Assembly (NCBI RefSeq): GCF_040807025.1
Contig: NC_090953.1
Location: 1,735,501 to 1,799,500, forward strand
Origin: Struthio camelus
Taxonomy: Eukaryota; Chordata; Aves; Struthioniformes; Struthionidae
DNA length: 64,000 nucleotides
Reading direction: 5' to 3'
A program made the translations under genes and the position numbers. This document shows, one piece after another, positions 22,331-36,290 of the stretch. Each line of letters starts with the position of its first letter. The stretch's first letter is position 1. Under the pieces are notes generated by a model. That model saw only the letters and a list, made by a program, of their open reading frames with translations. It was not told where the DNA came from and did not search any database.

Positions 22331-25330
22331 TAGTTTGGCTTTGAATCTTTTCCAGTCTGATGCAGGGGGATTCTCTAAAATACTCTTCCATCTCTATGAT
22401 CCCAAGCCTTAATTTGGATCTCAAACCCACACTCTGACTCATCTACACAGATCAAAACACGTCTGGCCTATAAACAGTCAAGCACCACAGGACTAAAATC
22501 ACTTGTTTGTTAAACAGGTCAGGTGCTCAGAGTGGCACGTCTGGATGACTCAGAACACTGCTTCACATGTGGCCAAAAACATGCCCAAATCCGCAGTGAA
22601 TTGCGAGCACACAGACGACTGACTGAACTGGAGTCACAGGCTGGCATACCACTGGACGTGTCGGGCCCTGCGAGATGGTACTGCGCGTCCATCCGTTAGA
22701 CATTTAGGTTCATAAAAGCACTAGGACCTGTCTCATTCCACCCTTTTCTTCCCTAGCAAAACCATTACTTGCTAGTTCATGACAGATGGTTATTTTCTGT
22801 GCAACAGAAGCGCATGCCTCTGATAAAGAGTGATTAGAAAGAGATCCTCATAATAATATGCCCGCTAGTGTGCGTGCATCCTCCTTTTCTCTGCTATCAT
22901 ATTGCTGTCTGCCCACAGGGGAAACAGAGTGCTGTTAGTCACATTATACCAGCCAGTCTCTGGCTTAAATACTGTGTGCCAGGAAAAACACCCTAAGCAT
23001 CTACATAAACTGGTACCTCCATGACATTGGAAAATACCAGCCCAATATAACCAAGTTATATTTTAAATTCAAACCTTTTTTAAATACACATTTTAAAAAA
23101 AAACAAGCCCTGTGATTACAGCATATTATGTTATGGGGCAAGAAAGTATAATTTACCAAACACTGTTTCTTTAAATAACATACGATATCACGGAGGTATG
23201 TGGCAAGAGGAAACCCAATGCAATTTACTGCAATGAGACAACATCAGTCTTTTAAAAGAAATAGTTTTAATGCCAGCTGCCAGTGAAAAATGTAGATAGC
23301 AAGTGAGTGACTTCAGTTGCTGCAACGAGTAATAAACAGCACAAGCAAACTTTTACCTGCTCTGCCAGCAGGCTCCAGTTCGGCTGTTATCTGGAGCTCC
23401 CTTAAGCCATCTGGCCTCTAAATATAATTCCTATGTCCACATTAAAGGCCTGTGGCAGTAGGCAAAGACGAACTGAAATGCAAAACGATGCTGAAGGAGT
23501 GAGGATCTTTGCAGCCTGCCTGCCACATTAGTCACAAGAAACACTCGGGGGGTCGTTAGCACCTTCATCAGCACAGCTGCACTGGACCAGGAGGACAGGC
23601 AGGCAAGGTGGGTGACAGCACCCGGCATCTGCAGAGCCGCTCACTGAAAGCGAAGGCCACCAGCACCCACACAGAGCAGGAGCAGCCCCGCGACACCCGC
23701 AAGGCAGCCTGAACGCTACGACAGCTGCAGCGAAGCCGCAGGGGCCGCGAGCATCCTTCGGAGCAGGGGTTCCTCCGGGAGCACGCGGGAGGCACCGCGG
23801 CCACATGCCGGGGAGGTGCAAACGCCTGCCCCCTTGGCTCTCATGCATCCAGAAGGAAAGCACAAGAAGCCGTTGCACGTGGAGCGAGCTGCCTAAAAGC
23901 AGCAAAGCAAGCGCTGAGCGGCCCCTGCGCCAGCTTTCTTCTGCATTGATGAGAACTGCTCACAGCACACCGCAAAGGCATTTGGGGAAGGCGAGGACAG
24001 CTTCATCTTCCCACTGCGCTACCCGCACAAAGCGCTTGTTCTCAGCAGCTTCCCACAGGAGCCCAGCCCAAAAACCTTCCCTTATGAAACACCAGCCAGA
24101 AGGGAGAGACAGAGACAGGCTTGAAACTGGTTTCCCACTAAATTACCCCTGTTACAATCACTGCAGAAAGGCCTTTGGGCTGCAAACTTGGGATGATGCA
24201 CAGACATGGCCCGCCCCAAGGAGATTAAACTAGATAACAAGGACCACGTGCTGGAGGCCAGGGCAGAAGGGCTCACCAGGGATCAGATGGCCCAGCAATA
24301 ATTGCCAGATCTCCTCATTAATCTAACTGCCAGACCTGGCTGCCTCTCAGATGTCACCAGCCACAACGCCGGCCGCTCTGGGGGGAAGCGTGGCAGGGCT
24401 GACGTTTTGCATGTCTGTATTGAAAGAGGAGGAAGAGCTCTCATGTGACTATGGTCCATGCTGGTGACAAACGGGAAGGTGACGCCTGTCAGCACAGTGC
24501 TGCAAGCCACCGAGCCCACTTTGGGAAGGAGAAGGGATCACTAAGCAGCAAGAAACACAGACACGCTGCACAGGGAGCTAGTTAAGCACCCTGTTAGTAC
24601 AGGCAGTTCATCTCAGTCACTCCTCAATTAAAGCAGCATAGCTTGGTATGTGTTGTCCAGGGGCAAGGGAGGAGGCTCTCATTATGAAATAATTGGGAAA
24701 CCATCAGCTACTGTTCCAAGCTACACATCACTGTTGAGCAACAGTGAGTCTCAGGTATGAAGACCCACGGGTCCTAACATACCATGTTATCTCCAAAAGG
24801 GTAGGTACCGATCACTTTGTGGTAGTCTGAATATTTCAGGCTCTCCAGCACATCTCCCCAGCAGGAAGAGGCCATCAGCAATCACAGGTTGTCAGCATTT
24901 AAAGTAACAAATATTTGCAGAAATTCAAAGATGGACAAGATAGGGCAAACACCTGATGCTCTCTCCCAAATGATGCACAAGAACATATACATGCCTCGGT
25001 TTAATGCCATGATACCCAACTAGCACATGCCTTTCTACTCTGGAAGAGCTTAAGGGCAGCTCTGTTGCAGTGTCAGATGCTCCTGTGCACCAGCAGAGGA
25101 CAAGAAGTGGGACTTCTTACCTCTCATTTCTCTTTGGTCTTTTCTGCATTTAGTAGGAACACACTCCAGTCAACTCTGGCTGCAAAAACATCCCCAAAGT
25201 TTAGCAGAGCATAAGAGCCACGACAAAAACTCAATGCACAAATCCCTGCACCCAAAGAGCCCCTTCCACCGTTGGTGATCCCCTCCCTCACTGTCACCCC
25301 ATCAATGCTACTGGTCTATAAATATGGCTC
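22330..25330. other. Unique sequence, no gene seen
   Basis: No gene was recognised. The part at 23,030-23,330 is AT-rich. The part at 23,540-24,070 is richer in G+C, with frames on both strands of up to 142 codons and no domain. A minus-strand CAG/GTAAAA donor motif ends at 23,357 but has no partner. Confidence 0.45.
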
Positions 25331-25331
25331 C

Positions 25332-25425
25332 AGGGCCAGATCTGCAGCAGCCGTAAATCCACGCAGCAGTGACTTTGTCTTTGTCCTGTTAGTGGAATGA
25401 GAGCTGGAGCCAGATGAGGCAGGGT
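25332..25425. mobile_element. Possible fossil of an ancient amniote repeat
   Basis: GGGCCAGATC followed by GTAAATC and AGTGACTT, and then AGCTGGAGCCAGAT, resembles a widespread, partly palindromic old repeat of turtles, crocodiles and birds that starts with GGGCCAGATCCTCAGC. The match is from memory, is degenerate, and the family name is not certain to me. Confidence 0.25.
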
Positions 25426-26150
25426 GGCAAAGCCTGCCACGTAAACAGTATATATAAAGCTTTAGAGCTAGGCCAGGACAGAAGAGTCCTAACAGGGTTA
25501 AACAGCTCGGCCAAGGTCACAGAAAGAGCTGGAAGTACAAGGAGAACATGAAACAGGAGTTCACAGCCTCAGGTCTCGATCAGCCTGCCAGAGCCTGCCT
25601 CTCGCCACAGACAAGCAATACGAGTTTCCCCCATCGTGGAGGCCCCTGAAGGCTTCAAGAAAGCCACCTCCTGTGACCCTCGTGTCACTGCTTTCTCACC
25701 ATCGGCAAGATCATCACTTGGAAATACCCCTCTGAAATAGTCACTTCTGAGGAGGCCACCAGGACTGGAGAAACAGATTGGCCAGCGCTGCGATGACAGC
25801 ACTCATGCAGACATGAGCATCCACTCCTCCTCCTCCTGTCCCAGCAGATTGGGGGCAACGGCACGATTGGCTCCAGCCCTGCTGTGGCAGCAGGGGTCCT
25901 TACCCCCTTGCTAGGTCAGCTTCATTAGATGCTGATCTGAACCATATGAAAATGGCACAACATCTTCAGCTGCAAGATGAGCATTTGCCACCAGGGAGAG
26001 GTGGTTCCTTCACTGAAGGTGTCAGGGCTGGGGTTTTAGCACGCAAAGGCACATGTAGGGGTGAGCCATGAGGACTCGACCCAAGATCATGCCTGAGAAA
26101 GCATTCTTGTGCTAACCCACATTTCCCCTTCACTCCCTAGCACAAGGTGG
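25425..26150. other. Unique sequence, no gene seen
   Basis: A short (CTC)n-like stretch lies near 25,826. Nothing else was recognised. Confidence 0.45.
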
Positions 26151-26360
26151 ATATATATTACTTAGCACTGCTGCGTTAAAAATATGATTGTCAGCCTCTG
26201 TAATTTTCCAGTGACAGCTAGAAGAGAAACAGCTGAGCCACAGAGCTCTAGCTCCACATGCCATCTATTTCTACTGTCAGTTCCAGAGAGATCTTAATTA
26301 TAATGGCTTTTGGTGCTCATTCCTTCCTAATGCTGTAACAGGGAGATGATTGCAGCCCTA
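26150..26360. promoter_or_regulatory. Enhancer-like block
   Basis: The sequence contains TTAATTATAATGG near 26,295, and CAGTGACAGCTAG and CTACTGTCAG, which hold TALE-type TGACAG/CTGTCA cores. It is unique and has stops in all frames. A conserved regulatory element is plausible but untested. Confidence 0.3.
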
Positions 26361-28885
26361 AATGAGCGATCAGTCTATTCCCTGCTGGGTAGTAAAACTG
26401 GTTGTCAGGCTGGGGAGGGACGGCACGCAAGAAACTGTTCCCCAGTTACAGTTCACTTTCCACACTCTATATAAAATTGAATTTGGCTTACTCATAAGCC
26501 GCAAGTTACAGGGCACAAAATGGTAATCGCACCAAGAGTGAGGAGTGAGCAAGAGGCTTAATTGGCTATGGAGTCTGGAAACAGCAAGGATCAATTTTGC
26601 ATTGGCTATAAATACAGATGATGAGCCTGACCCTGGGTCTCAGGCTTTCCAAATTCTGGGTCAGTTCTGCTGCTTCCTTATTGTCCCTCTTTGGAGCTCA
26701 GCAACAGCTGCACCAGCTCAGCAGCTAAATGTATTTGCTCTCCCCAAATTAAGACAAATCACAGCCAGGGCAAAGATTTCCAATGCGCATCAGAAAGTTA
26801 CTGACTCCTCTGCCAGCCTGTAAAGATCAGCTGTGAGTTGCTGGAGGAGGTCTTCTGCTTGAGCACAGCTTGAGCTGCCCAGAAGTGCAGCTCAGAACCG
26901 CAGGTCCCCTCGCCCTGGTGGGGCCGAGGAGCCAGGGCTCTCCCCAGCCAGAAGCACACCTCGCACCGGAAAATGCGGCACAAAAACCACAAAGCACCAC
27001 ACCAAAATACCTTAGTTTCCTTTAAAAATATGGTACACTTTAAAAATGCATTTTAAAAGAATCAAATTATTCAGTTAGGCTTTCAGCCTAGGCGGTGGAA
27101 TTTCCTATGCAAAACCAGCAGCTCAGGTTGGAATTTATTTGATGAGAGTAAAGCACACAAACCTCCCCAAAAGCGACCCCCCTCACTCCCTGTCCGCATG
27201 CCGCTGGGGAAACTCCCTGGGAAGGCACAGAGCCGGGGCCGCGGCTTCAGCCAGGGCCGGCCTGCTGTACTTTGCAATGCCAGGTCCTACCCTAACCGCT
27301 CCATTTTGTAAATGAAAGAGCCATTTATTCAGTACAGAACAGTACACTGAAAACTACTAAGTGCACATTCATATGATAATTAGACCTGACAGAACTAAAG
27401 CCATCTCCGTCCTCAGTCTTCCAGAGGAAGCCAGGTTCATGCATTTTCTTTCTGATGTTTTCTCTGGAGCCGAGAGGACAGCTCACAGCCTAATGCGCTC
27501 TCAGATAATGCGAAGCAACTCACACAGACACCAGTGAACATGGTGTTTCCCAGTCCCAGGGAAAAGCAAAGAAAAAGCCCAGGGAGGTGTATGGTAAGAG
27601 ACAGCTCAGCTGTCTTGCTCTTGTTTTTGCAGATTCTGATACTTCCATTTGCTTCTGCGTGGATCTTCCACTTGGACGTACAGCAAACAGTTATCAGGGC
27701 TTTCATCTATCAAACAACTCTTGGAGAGCTCTCAGAGCAGGATAAAAATGACTAAAGCTGGCATTTTAATTACTGTTCAACAAAAACACTTTTTGCATGG
27801 TGCAAAAGAGTATTTGAATTACAGGAAAGATACATTAATAACTTTATCAGACTAAATGTTAAGATAGGCCAACATCTGATAGATCGTTTCCTGTTATGTG
27901 GAATATTTTACATTCCTGAAAAAATATGCACTGGCTGCTCAGCCAGAAAAGGGCTCTGTCTAAACACACTGCCCACAGGTGATCACTGAAACACTGCTTT
28001 ACAGCCAAGCACACTTCCATGAACCAAAAAACAATATCCTTCCCTGTGTTATATGCGTATGCATACACATGTACACAGAGAATGCATAATTTACATGGGT
28101 TTTCAATACCTGTTTTATATGCATACAGTCAATAACAAGTACTTATTAAGGATATCCTTAACAAAGATTAAAGACACTTCAAGTATCTAAGTTTCTTCCA
28201 TTTTCACTAAGCTGCTTATATTTTACATCTTTCCAGGCCTTTCAAGGATAGCAGATAGGGAAGACGTTCCCCCAGCTCGCTTACTGCTGCTGTAAGGGAA
28301 GAGGGTGCGGGGCCCTCGAGCTGTACAAGCGCCTGCTCATCCCGAGCGAGGCAGCAGTCGGCGTTAGTTTGACATTCACTGTCCCGCTGCTTCAACCACA
28401 GCTGGGAAACACAGTCGTGGATTTCCATTGCTTCACCGTTACGCAAGCAAAGCCAAAGTGAACCAGTTACTGAAGTCACACGGGAGTTAGTGAACCGAGT
28501 TTTCCATTCCCTTCGCAGGAGGGGCAGCGGTACTCTGACGCCTCCGTCAGCAATGCGCCAGCCCCGTTTCACACCCCGTAACGCCGTGCAAATCCCAACC
28601 CAGCTCCCGGCAGGCTTTGATGCGGAAAAGACAGCCGCACGGGGTGCAGCGATGAGTCTCTGCCTGGGACTTGTTAAGAGGTGAAAAGGCGGCAGTGCAG
28701 TTATTCATACCCAGCCAGCTAGGTGTTTTACAGCTGCCTACATAAACAGGAGGTTTGGGTTCGAGCGCTGTCTGGGTGATGAGTTGGCAGGGGGTACAAC
28801 GTTTTGTCCCAAGCCTACGTTTTAGTCTTTCTTTTCCAACGCCTTTTCCATCAGCCGTGCCCCCTTCTGCTGCATGTAAAGCATA
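26360..28885. other. Unique sequence, no gene seen
   Basis: The stretch is mixed. The part at 27,770-28,250 is AT-rich and 28,250-28,700 is moderately CG-rich. No gene or repeat family was recognised, and the open frames present overlap on both strands. Confidence 0.45.
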
Positions 28886-28887
28886 CC

Positions 28888-28966
28888 CCCGCACGGACCC
28901 CCCCCCCCGGCTGGCAGGCGAGAGCCCGCACGGACCCCCCCCCCCCCCCCGGCTGGCAGGCGAGAG
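28888..28966 (+). repeat. Two-copy tandem duplication with C homopolymers
   Basis: Copy 1 (28,888-28,924, 37 bases) and copy 2 (28,925-28,966, 42 bases) both read CCCGCACGGA, a C run, then GGCTGGCAGGCGAGAG. The only difference is the C run: 11 C at 28,898-28,908 and 16 C at 28,935-28,950. The identical flanks show a recent duplication followed by slippage in the C tract. The C runs are prone to sequencing error. Confidence 0.9.
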
Positions 28967-28969
28967 CAG

Positions 28970-31900
28970 GAAGCCAAGTAAACAGAAATTCACCCTCCCG
29001 CCAGGGCTGACACGGGACGTCCGCACCACTGAAGGCTCGAGGCAGGGCCGGAGGGCGATTCAGACGATGCACAGCCTTCTGCTGGCAGGGGGGCACGCTG
29101 CTCCTAAAAACTGTGGCACACACACACATCACTAAGATAGCATTCAGTGATAAGCTCTTTTACAGATAACCTCAGTCTCAAGGAGGCACCTTATATGTAC
29201 AGAGCAGTAAACTGTATTGACCTGCTTGTTTTAAGAATTTCACTTTGTCAGCGAGTAGTGCAAATGAAATTAGCACAAATAAGATTTATCCATAGTGTTA
29301 CTGGCTGAAGACAACTAGGAAAAGTGGGGGGTAACATATTTATAAAAAGAACTCCAATCAGCCAAGCCTGTTTTGGTTAAATAAATCCCACAGTTTGTGT
29401 CTCTTAATCTGTTGATGAGCTTCAAGTCCCCAGTGTCTACTGGGGAACCAGTGTTTACTAACAATTTAGATAAGACATACATCAAGTCTTCTAGAAAATT
29501 CAAACACTTAACATTTAAAGAGGAAAAGATGGCACAACAGATGAGACAACAGGCAACAGAGCCAGTTCCCCCTTGACTAGGGACTTCGTTCTGCAGTGCT
29601 TCGGAGGCACCAACACAGGAGGTGCTCCATCATTTTTATAGTGGGATTAATAAGGAAAAGAGTATTTGCCACCATCACAGAGAACATATCAAAGACAAAT
29701 GCCCAGACTTTCTTCATGTTCACAGATACTAATGTCTCCAGATATTTGCATCTTATCTTAAAACTAGTTTCACACATATTTGTGGCTTTGGACAATCACT
29801 AGGTTATCTTGAGAAGCAATACATCTATGCAAAGCAAGACAGTGAGGCTACCTAAGTACTTGCCACGAGAAACAGCAGCAGCTCTGTCAAAGACTGGGGA
29901 ATTATGGAGTGTTTTTATGATATCTATTTCTTGAGACTATTCCCACTGCAGCCAAGATATCACTCAAATAAGTTGGCACAGTATTAAAGAGACCTTTTTC
30001 CCAGGCCCCTCGTGTTCAGTGAGCTTCAGACAAAAAGCACCTAAATATTACAGACACAGAAGTCAGGAGGAAATGCTGAACCATTAGATGGGCGATGGTT
30101 TCAGGCAGAACTGCTCCTGGTCTTGAGTACTCAGCTTAGAGGTAAAACTGTTCCTCAGCTGAGCCTTTTGCATGAGTCTAGACACATAACACACATCTTC
30201 CTCACTGACTCGGTGCCAGATTTGGTGCCTTCACAGGAAGGCTGCTATCTAAGTAGGAAAATGATTTGCAAAATCTTCAAAAAAAATGATTGATATTCTC
30301 ATCTGCTGGGCACTTCCTATCTTTAAAAGTTTGGCTCATAATCAGAGCATCTCAAAAAACCGGAAAGTCTGTAAACACTCTACTCATCAGTTTCGCAGCT
30401 ATTTCTACTGGCACCTGCAACTCTCCCCTCTGTAGGAACCCACCAGGATGCGATCCCTGGCTCAGACAGTCCTGCCACCTCTCTCGCTTGTGGAGGCAAC
30501 GGCAAATTAACTGATTAGCAAACATGCTACTGCCTCCCCTTCAGAGGGGCTATAATTATCAACTGGATGCGTTTGCTCTCACACTCCCTGTCCAGAAGGA
30601 ACACATTTGAGAAGATGTTTACTGTTTGTTCAGACTCAGCCATGCAACACTGGGTGTTTATTTTCACTCCTGTTCCTGTAACATCCATATGCTTACTCCA
30701 CTAACTAGCCCTTCTCCTTGATATTTTTCCTGTATTAGCAACTGTTTACTGCGCAATCCCAGCACTCAGCAATTCCCTTACACATCTCTGCGGTGGTTAG
30801 TAGCAGTGTGCAGACCGTAGCTCCATAAGCTGTGTCCATTTCATACCTCTTTGTGCAGTAACTTTCTCATTCATCACTTAACATAAATCAAAGTACTCAA
30901 GCTTCGAGTGTCTCCCATTTTCTTGCAGCCTTAGGAAGGGCTGCAAATTGCCAGACAGAGGTCTGCCCGGGTGCCTTTCAAGGAGAAGATAAGCAAACAT
31001 CTCAGAGGAGGTCTAGAGAGGGGATGTTCGAGACAGAAAGAGACACTCAGCCTTGTGTGTCAGGGACATTGCAATATCCACGCTAAGCAAAACGCTACAG
31101 CCTGGAACGACGGCATTGGAGCTGGCTGCCCTGAGAACGTGCCTCCTGCCCAACGGACAGTGAGCGATGTCGAGAAGAAGCAGGGGTGGTTTGCTTTTTG
31201 CCAAAGCTAGTCACAGCTGACTGGAACAATTTTTGCAGATGAAAAGAAAGTTGTGAAGACCTCTCACAGGTCGCAGCCAGTGGAGCAAGCTAGCCACATT
31301 ACTGCTATTTATGCATCAGGGCTGCCACAGATTTATATCTTTGTCATTATATATTGTTTTAAAAAAAGAAAAAAACACTTGTCCCCTTCTGAAGTTACAA
31401 AGTCAGAAGATCGCTGACTCAAGCACTGAAAGTCCCTGAACAGCCACTGCTTGTGCAGATTTAGAATCAGTCCTAGCCAACCAAAAAGAATAATTATTTC
31501 TCTGCTCTGCTGTGCTATTTAAAGTACAACAAAGTGCAAAGACACTGAATTATGCCCAGAAGAGTTATGCTCAAGTACAGCAAGGTAAGTAGCCACTGAA
31601 GATAAATGAACTGGATGCAAGTGTTCCTGCCTCCCAGCCCCACTCCCCCAGGGGTTTCTATTTGTATAGGAAGTAGGGCTTGAAAGCACAGCCCCATCTA
31701 GCCTGCCCTGCTCCCTCCACTCCTCGGGTCCGGCCACCTTTGCAGAAAATGAACAATTGCCATTTCGTCCCAGAAGAGAAGAGCACACTTGCTCATGACT
31801 ATGCTCGTCCATCCCACATCAGTGGCTCTCTGTCCTTTGGAAGTCACCTGGTCAGACCGAACGACCATGGGATAACACATCCCACTGCACCTCCTACTGC

Positions 31901-34900
31901 AGCTCTGCACAGCTGGACCATGGCCACCACATCCACATGGGAGACAGGACTGCAGAGTGGCCAGGCCACCCTCTCCCAGCAAACCCCTCCTCTGCAGGGA
32001 AGCAGAGTGCTCCCGGTCCGATGGCTCTCAAACTTCCCAGGAAAGCCCTGCACATTTTACAGTGATGGGGACAGGCAAGGTCAACATTAGCTGCAAGTGT
32101 AGGATTGACCTAGAAGTAAATACTCTCACATCTTGTCTCCTGAAGGCTTTTACATCAGAAATAGCTCTGTCACTGAACGAGCACTCCTCTCTTCAGCGGA
32201 GACGGAGCTGTAAGCAGGGGGACAGCATTGCAGCGCTCTCCTGCCCTTCCAGCACAGGGATGTGCATCCCACCATCTCCGGGAGCTGAAGACTCATGCCA
32301 GCGAGCAGGACTCTCCTGTCCTGGCTTAAACACTTTGTGACAAATGGGGTCATGACCACAGACACATGCAAAGCAAGCGTGAACTGCTGTCTCTGCACCA
32401 TAATTTCATTTCTCCTATAAGCACTGAAAGTTTAATTTCTCCCTGCAGTTCAGCGTACTTAAGGATGCATTCTTCCCAATGTGCGGACAAGAAATGACCC
32501 AACCACAGCATAACACAGATGTTTAAGAATCCAGGAGTGGCTGTGCATGACCAAGCTAGAGCCCCCGGGGACCAGCATTTCCTCCTCCAGCCACAGCCAA
32601 CATCCAGCACAGCATCCTCCCCTCTGACCTCTTGCTTCAGACCCAACAGCTTCAGGTGAACTAAACCCCACTTTTTAGAAAAAACACCTGGACTTGCTAA
32701 AAAAGCTTTCCAGAGAAGCTGCCACAGCACACAGTAGGACTAGGCGCTGACCATCATTAAGAGTGCACCTTCCCACAGGGATCTTAACAAGCAGCTGAAA
32801 GGTAGCAGAAGCTGCAAGACCTCCAACTCCCTCTCCCAATGGGCAGAGCTACTGGACCAGAGCGCTGCAGCAGGAGAACAACCGGCAATAACGACTCAGT
32901 CCCCATTATCTCAGCATGAAGCTCAAACTTGGCACCTTAAATAATTGCCCTTGGGGACTTGCTGCAGGATGGGTAGTTATCACCCACAATACTTCATGCA
33001 AGATCTCCCCACATCCTCGCTCAGCCTGTGTCTGACGCGAAGCCATTTTGCTCTAAACCTCTTCATCTATTACTTTCCAGGCATTCCGAAAAGGTATTTT
33101 AGCCATCAGTGCCAGTGCTCTACAGCCAGGCCCTGAACACAAAAGGGAGGACACAGCAGACAGGCAGCACAACAGAAAGCACATGTGATGCTTCTTAATA
33201 CAACAGATTTGTTCAGAACGATTCACTGCCACGTTCCCAAGAGTCCACTGGGAAGCACCCAGAAACGGCTTGGGACACTTCACCACACTATTACAAAAAA
33301 GCATTCAAATACTTTTTCGGTCCTACAGTACTTTATGGCTCATTGTCAGTTTTCTCATCTTCTCATAACTCATAAAAATGGTCTGTTCGCTATACTTGGC
33401 TTCACCTCAAGTTCAGTAAATTGCTATGTTTAATTAAATACCTCAATTTACCAGCTCTCAGCCCAATTCCTAAGAAATTCACGCATCATTTAAGCAGGAT
33501 TTTCATACACTTGGAAAAAGTACAGAGCAGACTAACAGAATAAAATACATTTTTTGGCAACTCACAAAACCACTTCTCCTCCCTCCTTTGCAAGCACGTT
33601 ACTGCCTCTCCATCAAAAGCCCAGGGGCTATACAATATGTCCCGGGAAAAGCTGTGGAATCCGACTCCAGCAAAAGTCAGGAGAAGGCAGGAAGCGCGGA
33701 GGCAGACACCGCGCAGCCTGCTCCCAGGCAAGAGCGGGCTATTACGCTGGGGCCACGTGCGCAAGTGCTCCGTTACACGAGAAGAAACAATTATGTAATG
33801 ATCCAAATGCAGCACCTTCCTATCCATGTCCACAGCAACAGGAAAACACCATGCCACAACATTTCACTTGATCACTCAGCAAGAAGAGAGATGTTTTTGT
33901 GCCACGCCAGCACCACATGGTGTCCTTCTGCCACCCGAGCGGAAACCTGTGAAAACACTTTGAATCATGACATTGCATATCACAGTATGGTTTCTCCTCT
34001 TTTTCTTCTAATAGCAGTGTCATACAACATGGCTAACACCTGCATCTGGACTGGCAAAGAGCAAAAGTGAGGGAACCTCAGGCTTCGGGTTGCTCTCTGA
34101 CAGGCTCAACTCTCCGGAACAGTCCCAAGAATCACCTAAAAGGTCCTTCATCCCACCAACCCAGAGCTCAGAAAGCAGCAGCCATGCAGGGGAGCACATG
34201 AGAGGGAGTATACCCAGATGGTGGCCCAACTCAACTGAAGAAAGCGTTTGTCTGCTCATCAACAGCGACATACTGAAAATCCAGCTTTGCCCAAAGTTTC
34301 TGCTTCTTGTTCGCTGCGACAGTCCTGAGGGCCTGGTGGAATGAGTGATCACTGGCTCGAGACCTGCCTGCCCTAACTTCCAAACCCACCAGCAGGCTCC
34401 AGCTTTGACAGAGACCCCAGAGGTACTGGTGACCCACAAACTCCTTAAAGCAGGTTGACGGATAGAGGAGAAAGGCCCAAGTGAGGGAGCATCGCCACTA
34501 AGGGAGAGCAGCAGGGAGAGCTCAGCTTTTGGCTCAAAACAACCCCTTCAAGAGGAAGCTGTTATTAATATCTCAGTCATGGGAAAAGCATGTTGGAGAA
34601 TGCACATTATTCAGCTCCAGAGGCTCTAACCTCAGGACAAAAGCTACAGGGGTCAACACTGTATTAACAGCTGGACTTTTTTCTTCCATCTTTGTCAGGT
34701 TTCCAAAGACATTGACCTGAACTGGGAGACAGTCTGGGGCAATGCTCTCAGCAGTGCCAGCTGCACTTCTCAAATCCCTCAGGGGAAGCCGCGTGGGTTT
34801 TTAGTAACACAAGAAAAACTGCAGTGGAAAACCTTCTTAACCTCAGCCAAGGGCTCACTCCCACAATTACCCAACCTGGGCTAGAGGAGCAGCATGCCAC

Positions 34901-35990
34901 ACCTGTGCACAAGGCAAGTTCTCCCCTCTCCCACTTGCAAGGTTGTTTTCAACCTGTCTCTCCTTCATAAATCACTGCCAGGACACAAAAACTGAGCAGA
35001 GGCTTGCATCTTCCCAGGGGATTCGCTCCCTGCCAGGTTTCATGTTCCAGCCACACATCCTCTTGGCTGCAGCCCTGGTCAGAGTGGTTAATTGCTGCTG
35101 CTAAAATAGAAAAAGGGGGCTTGCTCCTTTGAATATTTGTTGACAGTAAACAGCTTTCCAGTAACTTAGAAACAGCTGAAGGGATTTTACTCAACTTCTA
35201 AACGAAGATTAAAGTAGGTTACTCTTGAGCAGAAGAAAACCTGAAAAATGTTAACTCCGGAGTGAGAGTCCATAAACAGGCTTGAGTCTGGCCAGCATCA
35301 CCAAAATAGCATCACACTGACACTTTTCAGGAAATCAGATTTGAACAAAAATTGCCGCAGGAAGATATGTAAGAGAAACGTGTAGAAGACAAATGCTCCA
35401 TAGTTTCTACATCTTGCTTTGAACAGTAATACTATTTCACAAAAAAAAATCATTAAGAACAATAGCTGCTTAGAATCTGTTTAAGCACCTTATCCTCCCT
35501 TCCTGTGGTTTCTGATATGAAAAAGCATTTGGAGGTGCTGCTTTCAGACAGCTTCATTTGCAGTGCGAATAACTGCATCTGTGGAGATGCCACAACATGC
35601 CATAAAAATGAAAAAAGCAAAATAAAACTTTGAATTGGCTTTAAAATTCTGGCTTGAATCTTCTGAAAACAATTACTTTTTTATATAATTTTTTTAATTT
35701 TTCATTCTTTTTCTCAAAGAGACAAAAGAACATCAAGTCCAGCAAAACTGACATTCCGCATTTCAGCAAGACCAGTGGTTTCGTGCTATTCATCCCCTCA
35801 CTGGTTGCAGCTCTTAAGGGCCTTACAGAACTATTCCCACAGCACAATTCTGTAAAATATATACTATTGTTAAAAGTCTGATATATCAATTTAACAAGTA
35901 CAAGGCTTCTTGTTCAAATAGCTGTGCATTTCAAATAAGAGATCTGAGAAGTAACACAAAAAACAACACATGCTACTACTTAGAAGTCAA
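28970..35990. other. Long unique stretch, no gene seen
   Basis: About 7 kb of mixed-composition sequence. No coding exon, RNA gene, satellite or recognisable transposon was found. Open frames are below 165 codons and mostly mirrored on the other strand. Local AT-rich parts (29,200-29,550 and 35,340-35,720) have no ordered motif cluster. Confidence 0.45.
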
Positions 35991-35999
35991 TTAATATCA

Positions 36000-36290
36000 G
36001 AGGAAGGACCCTTGTTGAATCCAGCAGAAAGAATTATGGTTACATTTCCGGAATAATAGCTGAAATTTACCATTGTGTGTCATCAGGAATCATTTAAAAT
36101 AGTTTCGACCCGAGTTCTTTTTGTCAGGGCTCTAATGAATTAACAGATGACAGATTTCTGTAATGAGGGCCTACATTTTAAAGACAAGGCTACATTGTTT
36201 TTGCTGCACTAGTCATATAATCTGGGATGCTTAAAAATAATTATGGTACAAGATTAATACCTTACAAGACTTCAGATTGTTCTTATACAT
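36000..36290. promoter_or_regulatory. Enhancer-like block with TALE and SOX cores
   Basis: TGAATTAACAGATGACAG holds a TGACAG core at 36,148-36,153, ATTGTT lies at 36,194-36,199, and TTTCCGGAA near 36,046 is an ETS-type site. The block ends with TAATTATGG and GATTAATACC. It is unique and stop-rich. It looks like a conserved element; conservation was not tested. Confidence 0.35.
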
